This document shows, in pieces, positions 34,284-43,382 of a DNA stretch of 63,789 nucleotides. Each line of letters begins with the position of its first letter. The first letter of the stretch is position 1. Below the pieces are notes generated by a model, which was not told the origin of the DNA, did no database searches, and saw only the letters and a list, made by a program, of their open reading frames with translations. This stretch comes from Verrucomicrobiota bacterium. GTDB taxonomy: Bacteria > Verrucomicrobiota > Verrucomicrobiia > Opitutales > UBA2995. The DNA is taken from NCBI GenBank assembly GCA_027622555.1, contig JAQBYJ010000020.1, positions 1 through 63,789 of the forward strand, written 5' to 3'. The translations under genes were made by a program, and so were the position numbers.

Positions 34284-35129
34284 TCAGAGCTTTTCGCCGC
34301 ACATCTTGCAATGTAGGGCTTTTCGATCGTGCCCTTCATGTCCGCATCCGTTGCAGTTTCGCGTATCCAGCTTTACGTCTTTGAGTTCGCGATTCAATTC
34401 TGCTGTGACAATTCCCGTCGGTACGGCGATGATGGCGAAACCGGTTATCATTATTACAGATGCGAGCATTTTACCCGCAATCGAAACAGGTGTTATGTCA
34501 CCGTAACCAACCGTGGTGATTGTTACAATCGCCCAATAGATGGACTGTGGGATGCTCGTAAATTGAGAGTCTTCCATTCCGCCCTCTATGATATACATTA
34601 TCGTTCCTTGAATACACACGATTGAGAATAGACCAAAAATAAAAACCGCAATTTTGGGGCGACTGGTCTTTAAAGCATTTATCAGGATATAAGCGTCTCC
34701 CACATGCTGAGCCATTTTCAGTACTCTAAACATCCTTAGGAGCCTTAAAATGCGGATGATTATGAAGTGACCCGAACCTGCTACAAACAATTCCAAGTAA
34801 GTTGGGATTATCGAAAGGAGATCAACGATCCCAAAGAAACTCAGTGCATAGCGGCGTTTCTTTCTGACTACCATTAGGCGTACTATATATTCAATAGTGA
34901 ACAAAATGGTGAATGCCCACTCGAGGACCTTTAACAGCTTGCTATAATTTGCCTGTATCCCAGCAACGCTTTCCAGCATTACAATCATTACGCTTCCAGC
35001 GATAACAATCAGCAGGACTACATCAAAGGCTTTTGCCATCCCGGACTCGGTCTGGAAAATAATCCTCCAGATGCGTTCTCTTAGTGAATCGGGTTGAAAC
35101 TTATCTTGCGGCGTTAATGACTCTTTCAC
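34284..35129 (-). CDS. Voltage-gated-type potassium channel with C-terminal zinc ribbon
   Basis: A 281-aa inner-membrane channel: S1-S4 voltage sensor with regularly spaced arginines in S4 ('RILRLLRMFRVLKMAQ', Arg126, 129, 132, 135), pore helix and selectivity filter 'TVGYGD' (206-211), S6 ('MLASVIMITGFAIIAVPTGI'). The cytosolic tail ends in a four-cysteine knuckle: Cys259-x2-Cys262 and Cys274-x2-Cys277 ('NCNGCGHEGHD', 'HCKMCG'), likely zinc-binding. Four subunits form the channel. Single gene, convergent with the SDR gene. Confidence 0.93.
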   Translation of the reverse strand: MKESLTPQDKFQPDSLRERIWRIIFQTESGMAKAFDVVLLIVIAGSVMIVMLESVAGIQANYSKLLKVLEWAFTILFTIEYIVRLMVVRKKRRYALSFFGIVDLLSIIPTYLELFVAGSGHFIIIRILRLLRMFRVLKMAQHVGDAYILINALKTSRPKIAVFIFGLFSIVCIQGTIMYIIEGGMEDSQFTSIPQSIYWAIVTITTVGYGDITPVSIAGKMLASVIMITGFAIIAVPTGIVTAELNRELKDVKLDTRNCNGCGHEGHDRKALHCKMCGEKL

Positions 35130-35355
35130 TCAATGGATTCTTATAAGTTTTTGGAAGGCTTGGCTCCTTAATTTCGGTAAATGGTACAGGGTGGATTCAC
35201 AACGAAATTGATCCTTCAGGTAAAGGATTCGTACCCCAAAATTTAGAATTTCTGCTAAAATGCTGTATAAATAATGACTTTTCCTCCCGAAGATAGCATT
35301 TGCTAAAATTTTATATGAGCTAATTTGAGTTACATCTTATCTAAAAATCAAAGTT

Positions 35356-36015
35356 ATGACTTTTCATAATACAACCTCTTGTCAAAAGTGTTCTCGAGTT
35401 CTCCATGTAGCTTTATTCACTTTGGTGCTACTTTTGGCAGCTTGTGGTAAGGAGGAAAAGCAGCCGGCCAGGCCTTTGTCAGAATCTGCTCAACTATTGA
35501 TTAATCCCCCTGCCGATAGCACTGATGCTGTTTTACTACACACAATTGACTCTGCTACTGAATTTCCAGCGGCGTTAAACAGCCTCGATCCGAATATCGT
35601 CGAACCTGAGGTGAGAGTTGTTCAAGAAACTAAAACACTCGGTAACGGAAAAATTGAGCAAGTTGTTAACGTTGTTGCCCCTGTGACGGCTTCAGTTCCG
35701 CTCAAGGAAGATTGGGGTGGTGTTATTCTTGTTCCTGATATGAATAAAATGTCACGAGGTTTTACCTCTCGCGTAACTCTCACCCGGATTGAAGCTCACC
35801 CGTTGTTAGATGATCACTTTCGTGTGTGGGTTAGAATTCGAAACGACTCGCAAAGGGATATTACCGCAGACGTGGCTTGTAACTTCCGGGCTATCGAAGA
35901 TAGGTTTAAGGAATCACAATTTATTCCTGTTAGCATACCCGCTGGAGGCTCCGCAAACGCTTACTTTATTTCACCTATGCCACATGTGGCATTTTATACA
36001 ATATTGGTGCGTTAG
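35356..36015 (+). CDS. Uncharacterised lipoprotein
   Basis: A 219-aa exported protein with a lipobox ('LFTLVLLLAACG'). The C-terminal 100 residues ('HFRVWVRIRNDSQRDITADV', 'VSIPAGGSANAYFIS') look like an immunoglobulin-like/FxLYD beta-sandwich. No catalytic motif. I do not recognise the family. It stands alone between divergent and convergent neighbours. Confidence 0.7.
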   Translation: MTFHNTTSCQKCSRVLHVALFTLVLLLAACGKEEKQPARPLSESAQLLINPPADSTDAVLLHTIDSATEFPAALNSLDPNIVEPEVRVVQETKTLGNGKIEQVVNVVAPVTASVPLKEDWGGVILVPDMNKMSRGFTSRVTLTRIEAHPLLDDHFRVWVRIRNDSQRDITADVACNFRAIEDRFKESQFIPVSIPAGGSANAYFISPMPHVAFYTILVR

Positions 36016-36027
36016 TTTTTTGCGGCT

Positions 36028-36055
36028 ATAGGCCCAAGCTCAATAGATGGCCTAT
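36028..36055. terminator. Possible terminator hairpin between convergent genes
   Basis: ATAGGCC ... GGCCTAT, a 7-bp stem with a 14-nt loop between the lipoprotein and the minus-strand gene. The T-run (TTTTTT, 36016-36021) lies before the stem on the plus strand, so it suits the wrong side; weak evidence. Confidence 0.3.
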
Positions 36056-36735
36056 TCTCCGAGTTTCTCGTCACCGATAAGTTTCATAATATCTTCATCG
36101 CCGTCTCGGATTCTCTGAAACAACGACTTGGCCCTTCTCGGAGTACCGGAAAGAATATCGGCGTCCAGTTGTTCATAAAATGCTTTGGAAAAAATTTCAG
36201 TGGCCGAGACTACGTTGATCAACATGGCGTTTTGATAAACATCTTTGCCGGCAAATCCCATATTCGAAATATTCCATACAGACCGATAATTGGATTTTAT
36301 TTGCCCCTCTCTATATACATAAACCTTCTCAACAAGATCCAGGTCATAGGTGTAGGCTAAATTCACGCTACCTTTGTCCCATACTCCGCGTATTCGAAAT
36401 AAAAGAAGATGACCATTTTCCGTATCAATTGGCACAGCATTTTCTTTGAGAGCGGAGATCATTTTTTGCTCAATTGTTTGCGCGTCAAAGTTTCCCTCTA
36501 GATCTTTGGCTATCTCTAGCATGGGCTTTACTCCTTTTATTCCCCAAAGGATTTCATTTTGTCGTTCAATAGGGTTAGATCGATAGAGACTATGACCCAG
36601 ATACATCGATACTCTTTGATAGGAAGTAAGCTCCTCACTAATATCTTTGTCTGTTTTTGCCGGGGTTGCCGCTTGGACAATCAAGTTTCCGATATGCGCA
36701 AGGGACATAATCGCGAAGAAAAGTCTGAATTTCAT
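36052..36735 (-). CDS. Uncharacterised exported protein
   Basis: 227 aa when started at the ATG of 'MKFRLFFAIMSLAHIGNLIV', a signal peptide ending 'VQAA'; the open frame to 36795 adds 20 residues before it. The mature part is mixed alpha/beta without motifs that I recognise ('YQRVSMYLGHSLYRSNPIER', 'FSKAFYEQLDADILSGTPRR'). Probably periplasmic. Confidence 0.65.
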   Translation of the reverse strand: MKFRLFFAIMSLAHIGNLIVQAATPAKTDKDISEELTSYQRVSMYLGHSLYRSNPIERQNEILWGIKGVKPMLEIAKDLEGNFDAQTIEQKMISALKENAVPIDTENGHLLLFRIRGVWDKGSVNLAYTYDLDLVEKVYVYREGQIKSNYRSVWNISNMGFAGKDVYQNAMLINVVSATEIFSKAFYEQLDADILSGTPRRAKSLFQRIRDGDEDIMKLIGDEKLGE

Positions 36736-36891
36736 GATTTTCTGGTAGTACGATCCCGAAGTTGTGGCAATCTCAAAGGCTGACTCTCTTCTCAAGTAAA
36801 CAAATTATTTCATTAGGGAAGTAATTTTAGTTTGCCGAATCTGTATAGGTTCCTCCGTTTTTATTCGCTTGTCCTTTTTTCTGGACAGGAA

Positions 36892-36905
36892 CTAACACGT
36901 GTTAG
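36892..36905 (+). promoter_or_regulatory. Palindromic operator of the hexuronate operon
   Basis: CTAACACGTGTTAG is a perfect 14-bp palindrome centred on CG, 17 bp upstream of the first gene's start. LacI-family repressors favour such CG-centred sites. No matching regulator is encoded in the window other than the AraC hybrid at 16.8-18.0 kb. Confidence 0.6.
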
Positions 36906-36922
36906 ACTAATCGTCGTTTACC

Positions 36923-37897
36923 ATGATTCGAATCCTATTAACCACCACTTCTTTTCAGGATATACCAGGTCCACACCATGATCTATTGGAGCAATCCGGT
37001 TTTGAAATCATTCGTGAACGCGGGCCTCTTACCGAAGCGCGCATGCTTGAGCTCGTGGGAGAAATTGATGGAATGATCTGTGGCGATGACGCCATCACTG
37101 CCGCCGTTATCGACAAGGCGCTGCCAAGACTCAAAGTCATTTCCAAATACGGAATCGGCCTCGACAAAATCGATGTTGCCCATACTGAGAAAGTAGGACT
37201 TCCACTCACCTTTTGTCCGGGAGTGAATCACACAACGGTAGCCGAACATACCTTCGGGCTGATGTTGGGGCTCTTCCGCAATCTCGTCGAAGAGGTCAAC
37301 CATACCAGGGCTGGTAACTGGAAACGACTGACTGGTAATGAGATCATGGGCAAAACCATTGGCATTGTCGGGCTGGGCCGTATAGGTCGTGAGGTGGCCA
37401 TTCGTGCCAAAGCCTTTGGCATGTCGGTGATCGGGTACGATATTTATTGGCCGGAAGCCTTTGCCGAAGAGCAGGGGATTACTCGTTTAGAAAGCATCGC
37501 CGAAGTATTCCGTGCTGCTGATATTCTTTCTCTTCATACCAACCTTACCGATGAAACTCATTCCATGGTCAATGCCGAAAGCATCGCTACCATGAAAGAC
37601 GGGGTCGTGTTGCTCAATTGCGCGCGTGGAGAGTTGGTTGAACCGCAAGCCATGGCTAATGCCCTCAATGCAGGTAAGGTAGGCGGTTATGGCACCGATG
37701 TATTGGACGTCGAGCCGCCACCGGCTGACCATGTATTACTTTCTGCCAAAAACTGTCTGGTTACTCCGCATATCGGTTCTCGTACGCACGAGTCCGTTCA
37801 ACGGCAGGCAGGAATGGCCACAAGGAACTTGTTAAACTTCTTTGCCGGAAAACCCGCCGAAGCGCAGGCGAATAAGGCACCTTGGCCCACGGAATAA
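36923..37897 (+). CDS. D-2-hydroxyacid dehydrogenase (phosphoglycerate dehydrogenase-like)
   Basis: A 324-aa NAD-dependent dehydrogenase. Nucleotide-binding 'GIVGLGRIGREVAIRAKAFG' (Gly150-x-Gly152-x2-Gly155) and catalytic Arg235 ('NCARGELVE'), Glu264 ('LDVEPP') and His283 ('TPHIGSRT') are present. There is no C-terminal ACT regulatory domain, so it is not serine-pathway SerA. At the head of the uronate operon it probably reduces or oxidises a 2-keto or 2-hydroxy sugar acid intermediate. First gene after the palindromic operator. Confidence 0.9.
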   Translation: MIRILLTTTSFQDIPGPHHDLLEQSGFEIIRERGPLTEARMLELVGEIDGMICGDDAITAAVIDKALPRLKVISKYGIGLDKIDVAHTEKVGLPLTFCPGVNHTTVAEHTFGLMLGLFRNLVEEVNHTRAGNWKRLTGNEIMGKTIGIVGLGRIGREVAIRAKAFGMSVIGYDIYWPEAFAEEQGITRLESIAEVFRAADILSLHTNLTDETHSMVNAESIATMKDGVVLLNCARGELVEPQAMANALNAGKVGGYGTDVLDVEPPPADHVLLSAKNCLVTPHIGSRTHESVQRQAGMATRNLLNFFAGKPAEAQANKAPWPTE

Positions 37898-37918
37898 TTT
37901 CCTTTATTAATTTCAGTT

Positions 37919-39016
37919 ATGAGCAGCGAAACGTTTTATGTAGTCCCTTCGTTCCTTCACGGCGACCTTGTTGAAAAAGCCTACCAGCATCGTGGGTTTT
38001 CGAAAGATGAGTCGGCAGCCGCAGCTCGATTCTCTTCCTATGCATCCTGGCACGGGATCAGAACTCACAACGCGATCAAAGCACTTCACTTGGATCATCT
38101 TTTTGGCTCCATGGCCGATGGTTGTGTGCCTGACGCCACCATTGAGAAGCTACCTTCAAAGTTTGCTGCCTCGGAGATCTGGAATGCGAATCGCAAACTG
38201 GGGCAAGCAACCGCTTATGCAGCCTTGGATCGATGCATCGAACTAGCAGACGAGTTTGGAATCGGGCAGGTCAGCGTGGACAACGCATTTCATTATTTGT
38301 GGGGTGGAGGGTATGTAATGGAAGCTGCGAAACGCGGATATATCGCCTACACCAATTGCACAGCCGCACTCGCGGAAGTCGTACCTTTCATGGGAAAGTT
38401 TCCCACTTTGGGAACCAATCCACATAGTTGGGGCTTTCCAACCACCGAAGCTATCGGATATCCCATTGTCATTGACTGGGCCACATCGGTTGTTGCCATG
38501 GGGCGGGTTCAACAGCTCAAACGCGAAGGCGCACCTTTGCCTCCCAACGCAGCTGTTGACAAGGATGGAAATCCGACCACCGACGCCAATGCAGCTGAGG
38601 CATTGATTCCTTTTGGCGCTCACAAGGGTTATGGTCTGAGTCTTATCAACGAGTTGGTAGGGGGGTTGATCGGGGGTTCGCTTCCGACTCTACGTAGTCG
38701 CCCTTTACCTGATCCGGAAGAAAAGCGCACACCCTGTTTCTATTTTCAGGTTATTCATCCAGATGCCATGAGTGGTGGTGCCTTCGCCAAAGGTCGCAGT
38801 CAGGCCGAAAACGTAAAGGCCGTGATTGAAGACATTCTTGGCCATGGAAATGAAAACTGTTTGCTTCCAGGCCAGATCGAAGCCGGTGCCGCAGCCCGGT
38901 CGGAAAAAAATAATGGGCTGCTGTTTTCGGAAGCGGAGCTCGATGCCTTTGACGAGATTGCCGAAGAGTGTGGTGCTGAAAAATGGGATCGCACTGCCTT
39001 CCCCGTTGCCCAATAA
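37919..39016 (+). CDS. Malate/L-lactate dehydrogenase family (Ldh2) oxidoreductase
   Basis: A 365-aa NAD(P)-dependent oxidoreductase of the Ldh_2 fold, which includes ureidoglycolate and 2,3-diketogulonate reductases as well as malate/lactate dehydrogenases. Seen: 'ASWHGIRTHNAIKALHLDHL' with the conserved His, 'GTNPHSWGFPT', 'DWATSVVAMGRVQQLKREG' and 'PFGAHKGYGLSLINELVGGL'. Operon position suggests reduction of a keto sugar acid. 21 bp after the previous gene. Confidence 0.9.
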   Translation: MSSETFYVVPSFLHGDLVEKAYQHRGFSKDESAAAARFSSYASWHGIRTHNAIKALHLDHLFGSMADGCVPDATIEKLPSKFAASEIWNANRKLGQATAYAALDRCIELADEFGIGQVSVDNAFHYLWGGGYVMEAAKRGYIAYTNCTAALAEVVPFMGKFPTLGTNPHSWGFPTTEAIGYPIVIDWATSVVAMGRVQQLKREGAPLPPNAAVDKDGNPTTDANAAEALIPFGAHKGYGLSLINELVGGLIGGSLPTLRSRPLPDPEEKRTPCFYFQVIHPDAMSGGAFAKGRSQAENVKAVIEDILGHGNENCLLPGQIEAGAAARSEKNNGLLFSEAELDAFDEIAEECGAEKWDRTAFPVAQ

Positions 39017-39039
39017 TTTTTTTAAATATCGGACAAATT

Positions 39040-40137
39040 ATGAGTATTGAAATAAAATCAGCAGAGTCCTGTAAATATGACATCGTTTCATTAGGCGAAA
39101 TTATGCTTCGCCTCGATCCAGGCGAAGGCCGCATACGCACGGCCCGAAGTTTCCAAGCCTGGGAAGGCGGCGGAGAATACAATGTGGCTCGCGGTGGTCG
39201 CAAATGTTTTGGCCTGCGTGCCGGAGTCGTTACGGCCTTTGCCGACAATGAAGTGGGACATTTGATTGAAGACTTTATTATGCAAGGTGGAGTCGACACA
39301 TCCTGGATCAAGTGGGTGCCTTACGATGGTCTCGGTCGTGAAGTGCGCAATGGCTTGAATTTCACGGAGCGTGGTTTCGGGATTCGTGGCGCCGTGGGAG
39401 TCCCTGATCGTGGGTTAACCGCCGCAAGTCAGCTGAAGCCCGGTGACATTGATTGGGAAGAGCTTTTTGGAAATCAGGGAGTTCGTTGGTTCCACACCGG
39501 AGGAATCTATGCGGCTCTGTCTTCTACGACTCCCGATGTGGTAATCGAAGCGGTTAAAGTGGCCAAGAAACATGGAACGATTGTGTCCTATGATTTGAAT
39601 TACCGGCCCTCGCTTTGGAAGAGTATTGGCGGTCATGAGAAGGCACAAAGCGTGAATCGTGAAATTGCCCAATACGTCGATGTGATGATTGGGAATGAAG
39701 AAGATTTTACCGCCTGTCTTGGATTCGAAGTTGAAGGGGTGGACGAAAATATTTCCCACATCGAAATCGACAGCTTCAAGAAAATGATCGAAACAGCTGT
39801 GTCCGAGTTTCCAAATTTCAAAGCTACCGCTACCACCTTGCGCGCAGTGAAAACAGCGACCGTGAATGACTGGGGTGCCATCTGCTGGCATGATGGAAAA
39901 TTTTATGAATCGAATGCCTACCCGGCACTTGAGATCATGGACCGCGTTGGCGGAGGCGACAGCTTCGCTTCCGGACTTATTTACGGATTCATGAAGACGG
40001 GTGATCCCGCGAAGGCGGTTAATTATGGCGCAGCTCACGGAGCCTTGGCCATGACGACTCCAGGAGATACTTCAATGGCTACCGTTGCCGAAGTTGAAAA
40101 GGTCATGGGCGGTGGCGGTGCACGTGTAGTTAGATAA
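39040..40137 (+). CDS. PfkB-family sugar kinase (2-keto-3-deoxygluconate kinase-like)
   Basis: A 365-aa ribokinase-fold kinase. I use the ATG of 'MSIEIKSAESCKYDIVSLGE' (39040), 23 bp after the previous stop; the open frame from 38983 overlaps that gene. N-terminal 'GEIMLRLDPGEGRIRTARSF' and 'EGGGEYNVARG' bind sugar; 'DRVGGGDSFASGLIYG' is the ATP/anion-hole motif with Asp307 as base (GGGD instead of GAGD). In a uronate operon it most likely phosphorylates 2-keto-3-deoxygluconate to KDPG. No KDPG aldolase gene is in the window. Confidence 0.9.
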   Translation: MSIEIKSAESCKYDIVSLGEIMLRLDPGEGRIRTARSFQAWEGGGEYNVARGGRKCFGLRAGVVTAFADNEVGHLIEDFIMQGGVDTSWIKWVPYDGLGREVRNGLNFTERGFGIRGAVGVPDRGLTAASQLKPGDIDWEELFGNQGVRWFHTGGIYAALSSTTPDVVIEAVKVAKKHGTIVSYDLNYRPSLWKSIGGHEKAQSVNREIAQYVDVMIGNEEDFTACLGFEVEGVDENISHIEIDSFKKMIETAVSEFPNFKATATTLRAVKTATVNDWGAICWHDGKFYESNAYPALEIMDRVGGGDSFASGLIYGFMKTGDPAKAVNYGAAHGALAMTTPGDTSMATVAEVEKVMGGGGARVVR

Positions 40138-40149
40138 AGAATACCCATT

Positions 40150-40932
40150 ATGAGCGATTATTTAAAAACTCTTTTTGGCCTGGATGGCAAAGTGGCCGTG
40201 GTTATCGGCGGCACAGGTGAACTCTGCGGTACGATGGCCGAAGGGCTTGCGCGTGCCGGTGCTGAAGTGGTTCTTATTGGCCGAAGCCAGGAAAAGGCCG
40301 ATGCGCGTTTGGCAGCTGTTGCCGAGCACGGAGGTAAAGGATACTTCATCCCTGGGAATCTTTCAACCAAGGCAGGTATTCAACAAATTCTGGACGCTGT
40401 CCTGGAGCGTTCAGGGAAAGTCGATATTCTTGTGAACGGTGCTGGCACGAATGCAGCGACTCCTTTCCTTGAGGTACCCGAAGATGAGTATGATCGCATT
40501 TTCGATATCAACATGAAGGCGGTTTTTCTGAGCTGCCAGGTGTTCGGAAAGTATTTGGTAGACCGTGGTGAAGGTGGAAGTATTATTAATGTCGGGTCCA
40601 TGTCGGGTCTTATTCCGCTTTCCCGCGTGTTCACGTATTCCGCCACAAAAGCGGCAGTGCATAACCTATCGAAAAACTTGGCTCGTGAGTGGGCGCCTAA
40701 GAATATTCGAGTGAATACATTGGTTCCCGGGTTTTTCCCGGCTGAGCAAAATCGAAAGATTCTCTCTCCAGACCGCGTCGAAGCTATTATGGGTCACACC
40801 CCAATGAAACGTTTTGGAAATTCCGATGAGTTAGTCGGAGTAACACTTCTTCTAGCCTCTGACAAAGCAGGATCCTTCATCACCGGAACAGAAATGGTGG
40901 TTGATGGTGGTTATGCTGCCATGACCATTTAG
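40150..40932 (+). CDS. SDR-family oxidoreductase (probable fructuronate/mannonate reductase)
   Basis: A 260-aa SDR. NAD(P) motif in the variant form 'IGGTGELCG' (19-27), 'NGAG' (96-99), Ser150, Tyr163 and Lys167 ('[10 protein letters not shown]'), 'DGGYAAMTI' at the end. SDRs placed next to uxaC often replace UxuB and reduce D-fructuronate to D-mannonate; I infer that role from the next gene. Gaps of 12 bp on both sides show one operon. Confidence 0.88.
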   Translation: MSDYLKTLFGLDGKVAVVIGGTGELCGTMAEGLARAGAEVVLIGRSQEKADARLAAVAEHGGKGYFIPGNLSTKAGIQQILDAVLERSGKVDILVNGAGTNAATPFLEVPEDEYDRIFDINMKAVFLSCQVFGKYLVDRGEGGSIINVGSMSGLIPLSRVFTYSATKAAVHNLSKNLAREWAPKNIRVNTLVPGFFPAEQNRKILSPDRVEAIMGHTPMKRFGNSDELVGVTLLLASDKAGSFITGTEMVVDGGYAAMTI

Positions 40933-40944
40933 CATTTCGAAATT

Positions 40945-42348
40945 ATGAGCTTTATTAACGACGATTTTCTCCTTCAAAGCAAATCCGCCAAAGCGCTCTA
41001 CAACGAGTATGCCAAGGCCGAGCCGATCTGTGATTATCACTGTCACTTGCCTCCTCAGGATGTAGCCAACAATCGTCGTTTTGAAAATCTGTTTGAGATC
41101 TGGCTGGAGGGGGACCATTACAAATGGCGCGCCATGCGCAGCAACGGAGTAGGCGAAGCCTATTGCACCGGAGAGGCCGATCCCTATGACAAGTTTCTCG
41201 CCTGGTGCAAAACAGTTCCGAACACCCTGAGAAATCCGCTTTATCATTGGAGTCACCTGGAGCTGAAACGTTACTTCGGAATCGATCTGTTGATCAATGA
41301 AAACACCGCTCCTGAAATCTGGCAGGAAGCGAATATCAAGTTGAAATCGGATGATCTTTGCGCCCATGGCATTCTGAAGAACTTTGATGTAAAAGTGGTG
41401 GGCACAACGGATGATCCTACCGATTCATTAGAGCATCACAAAACGATCGCAGGGTTGGGTCTCGATACGCGTGTGGTTCCTACTTTTCGTCCGGATAAAG
41501 GTCTCAATGTTGATCAGCCCGGGGCCTGGAATAGCTGGGTTGAGAGTCTGGCCGCCGTGTCAGGTATGGGTGTTGATTCGCTCGATGATTTTCTAGCCGC
41601 GTTACAATCACGTCACGACTTCTTTGCCGAGATGGGCGGTCGATTGTCTGACCATGGGCTTGAACGCTGCTTTTTTGCGGTCACCACGCATGAACAGGTG
41701 GCTTCGATTTATCAAAGCGCCAGAGCTGGCCAGTCGGCTTCACCTCAGGAGAAGGAGCAGTTTGCTTTTTATCTGATGCGGGAAGTTGGACGTTGGAACG
41801 CTGAGAAAGGGTTTACCATGCAGTTTCACCTTGGGGCTATGCGGAGCAATAACACGCGTATGTTTAAAAAAATAGGTCCGGATACCGGATTTGATTCTAC
41901 TGGAGATTATCCGCAGGCGGCAGCTATGAGCCGTTTTCTTGATAGCCTTGATCAGACTGGGCAGTGCCCGAAAGTCATTATTTATAATCTCAATAATGCC
42001 GACAACTACGTCATGGCTTCGATGCTTGGAAATTTCCAGGATGGATCCACCGCAGGTAAGATTCAGCTCGGCTCAGGTTGGTGGCACCTTGATCAAAAGG
42101 AGGGAATGATTGATCAAATGAATGCACTTTCTGCCATGGGCCTGATATCGCACTTTGTCGGAATGCTCACCGACTCGCGGTCATTTCTTTCCTATCCGCG
42201 GCACGAATACTTTCGCAGAATCCTTTGTAATTTATTCGGAGACGATATTGAGAGTGGGGAAATACCCCATGACCTCTCCTTGGTCGGTCCGATGGTTCGC
42301 AACATCTGTTACGGAAATGCTGCCCGGTTTTTTGGATTCGAGGAGTAA
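40945..42348 (+). CDS. uxaC: Glucuronate isomerase
   Basis: A 467-aa uronate isomerase that converts D-glucuronate to D-fructuronate (and galacturonate to tagaturonate). An amidohydrolase-like barrel with metal-binding 'CDYHCHLPPQ' (His32, His34), 'VVGTTDDPTDSLEHH', 'MQFHLGAMRSNN' and 'GMLTDSRSFLSYPRHEYFRR', all family signatures. Length is normal. Last gene of the operon; the mannonate dehydratase (UxuA) expected next is absent from the window. Confidence 0.97.
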   Translation: MSFINDDFLLQSKSAKALYNEYAKAEPICDYHCHLPPQDVANNRRFENLFEIWLEGDHYKWRAMRSNGVGEAYCTGEADPYDKFLAWCKTVPNTLRNPLYHWSHLELKRYFGIDLLINENTAPEIWQEANIKLKSDDLCAHGILKNFDVKVVGTTDDPTDSLEHHKTIAGLGLDTRVVPTFRPDKGLNVDQPGAWNSWVESLAAVSGMGVDSLDDFLAALQSRHDFFAEMGGRLSDHGLERCFFAVTTHEQVASIYQSARAGQSASPQEKEQFAFYLMREVGRWNAEKGFTMQFHLGAMRSNNTRMFKKIGPDTGFDSTGDYPQAAAMSRFLDSLDQTGQCPKVIIYNLNNADNYVMASMLGNFQDGSTAGKIQLGSGWWHLDQKEGMIDQMNALSAMGLISHFVGMLTDSRSFLSYPRHEYFRRILCNLFGDDIESGEIPHDLSLVGPMVRNICYGNAARFFGFEE

Positions 42349-42353
42349 GAAGC

Positions 42354-42449
42354 TCAATCCCAAGTGGCCAACACGATGGCGACGACAAGAATCCCTCCAA
42401 CTGTTAATCCACCAAAGCTTTTAAGGAGCTTTCTTCTACTTAAGTTCAC
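42354..42449 (-). CDS. Possible 31-residue membrane peptide downstream of the FAH gene
   Basis: GTG at 42449 opens a short frame in the same reading frame as the FAH gene, 15 nt after its stop: 'LSRRKLLKSFGGLTVGGILV' then 'VAIVLATWD'. It has two positive charges before a single hydrophobic helix, as small membrane proteins do, and 'CAGGGAG' overlaps the start as a poor ribosome site. Without homologues it may be chance. Confidence 0.3.
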   Translation of the reverse strand: MNLSRRKLLKSFGGLTVGGILVVAIVLATWD

Positions 42450-42464
42450 TCCCTGGGTTTCTGC

Positions 42465-43298
42465 TTAGTTTCGTATCACGGGATTTACCAGTGTCCCGAT
42501 GGGTTCGATGGTAATGGTGACCTCGTCACCCGGTTCCAGGGTAAAGTCGTTTCCGGGCACGATGCCTGTCCCAGTCATCACAAACGCACCGTTGGGAAAT
42601 TTCAGTTCCCTTGTCAGGTAACTTCTCAGTTCCTCGGGCGTCCGTTTCATATCGCTCAATTTACAACTCCCGTCGAAAGCAACTTCCCCGTTTCTGTGGA
42701 TGGTTAGTTCGATGTCTGTTTCTGGAGCAAGCGGCGTAGGCGATACGAGGATACATGGACCTAACCCGGCGCACTGTTCGTAGGTCTTTGCCTGTGGAAG
42801 GTAGAGTGGATTCTCTCCTTCAATGCTTCGTGAGCTCATATCGTTCCCGATCGTATATCCAACAATGTCTCCGAAGGAGGAGAGCACCAAAGTCAACTCG
42901 GGTTCTGGAACATCCCAAGTCGAGTCCTTGCGAATTCGAACCGGCTGCCCTGGGCCGGATACTCGAGACGCAGTTGCTTTAAAAAATATTTCAGGACGTT
43001 CCGCTGAGTAAACGCGTGCATAAAAATCACCGCCACCCGCATCCTTGGATTCTTCCATTCTAGCCAAGCGACTGGAGTGGTAAGTTACTCCGCAAGCCCA
43101 AACCTCCTGGCCTTCGATAGGTGCCAGGCAATCCTCTAAGTTGACTTCCCCGGAGGTCAATTCAGCCGAGCCTAAAAAGCCATACAAATCTTTTTCTCGA
43201 AAAAGATCATCCCATCCGGAGTTGAGATAACCACTTTGGTCGTCGCGTTCAAGGTAGGGTCCATTGGGAAGACGGAAGAGTTTGTAGGGATTTGGCAT
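42465..43298 (-). CDS. Fumarylacetoacetate hydrolase-family protein (2-keto-3-deoxy sugar-acid dehydratase-like)
   Basis: A 277-aa cytosolic FAH-fold enzyme. '[20 protein letters not shown]', '[13 protein letters not shown]' (metal-binding Glu pair), '[20 protein letters not shown]' and '[20 protein letters not shown]' match the group containing 2-dehydro-3-deoxy-D-arabinonate dehydratase. It would dehydrate or cleave a 2-keto-3-deoxy sugar acid. It follows a sulfatase and an SSS symporter on the minus strand and converges on the uxaC operon. Exact substrate not determinable. Confidence 0.87.
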   Translation of the reverse strand: MPNPYKLFRLPNGPYLERDDQSGYLNSGWDDLFREKDLYGFLGSAELTSGEVNLEDCLAPIEGQEVWACGVTYHSSRLARMEESKDAGGGDFYARVYSAERPEIFFKATASRVSGPGQPVRIRKDSTWDVPEPELTLVLSSFGDIVGYTIGNDMSSRSIEGENPLYLPQAKTYEQCAGLGPCILVSPTPLAPETDIELTIHRNGEVAFDGSCKLSDMKRTPEELRSYLTRELKFPNGAFVMTGTGIVPGNDFTLEPGDEVTITIEPIGTLVNPVIRN

Positions 43299-43382
43299 GT
43301 TTTAATTAACGGTTTTCTTTTGAAGTACGAGCTATTGTGGAGGGTGCTTGTTCCAAACTCCAGTAATTCTTTTAGTTGATTT

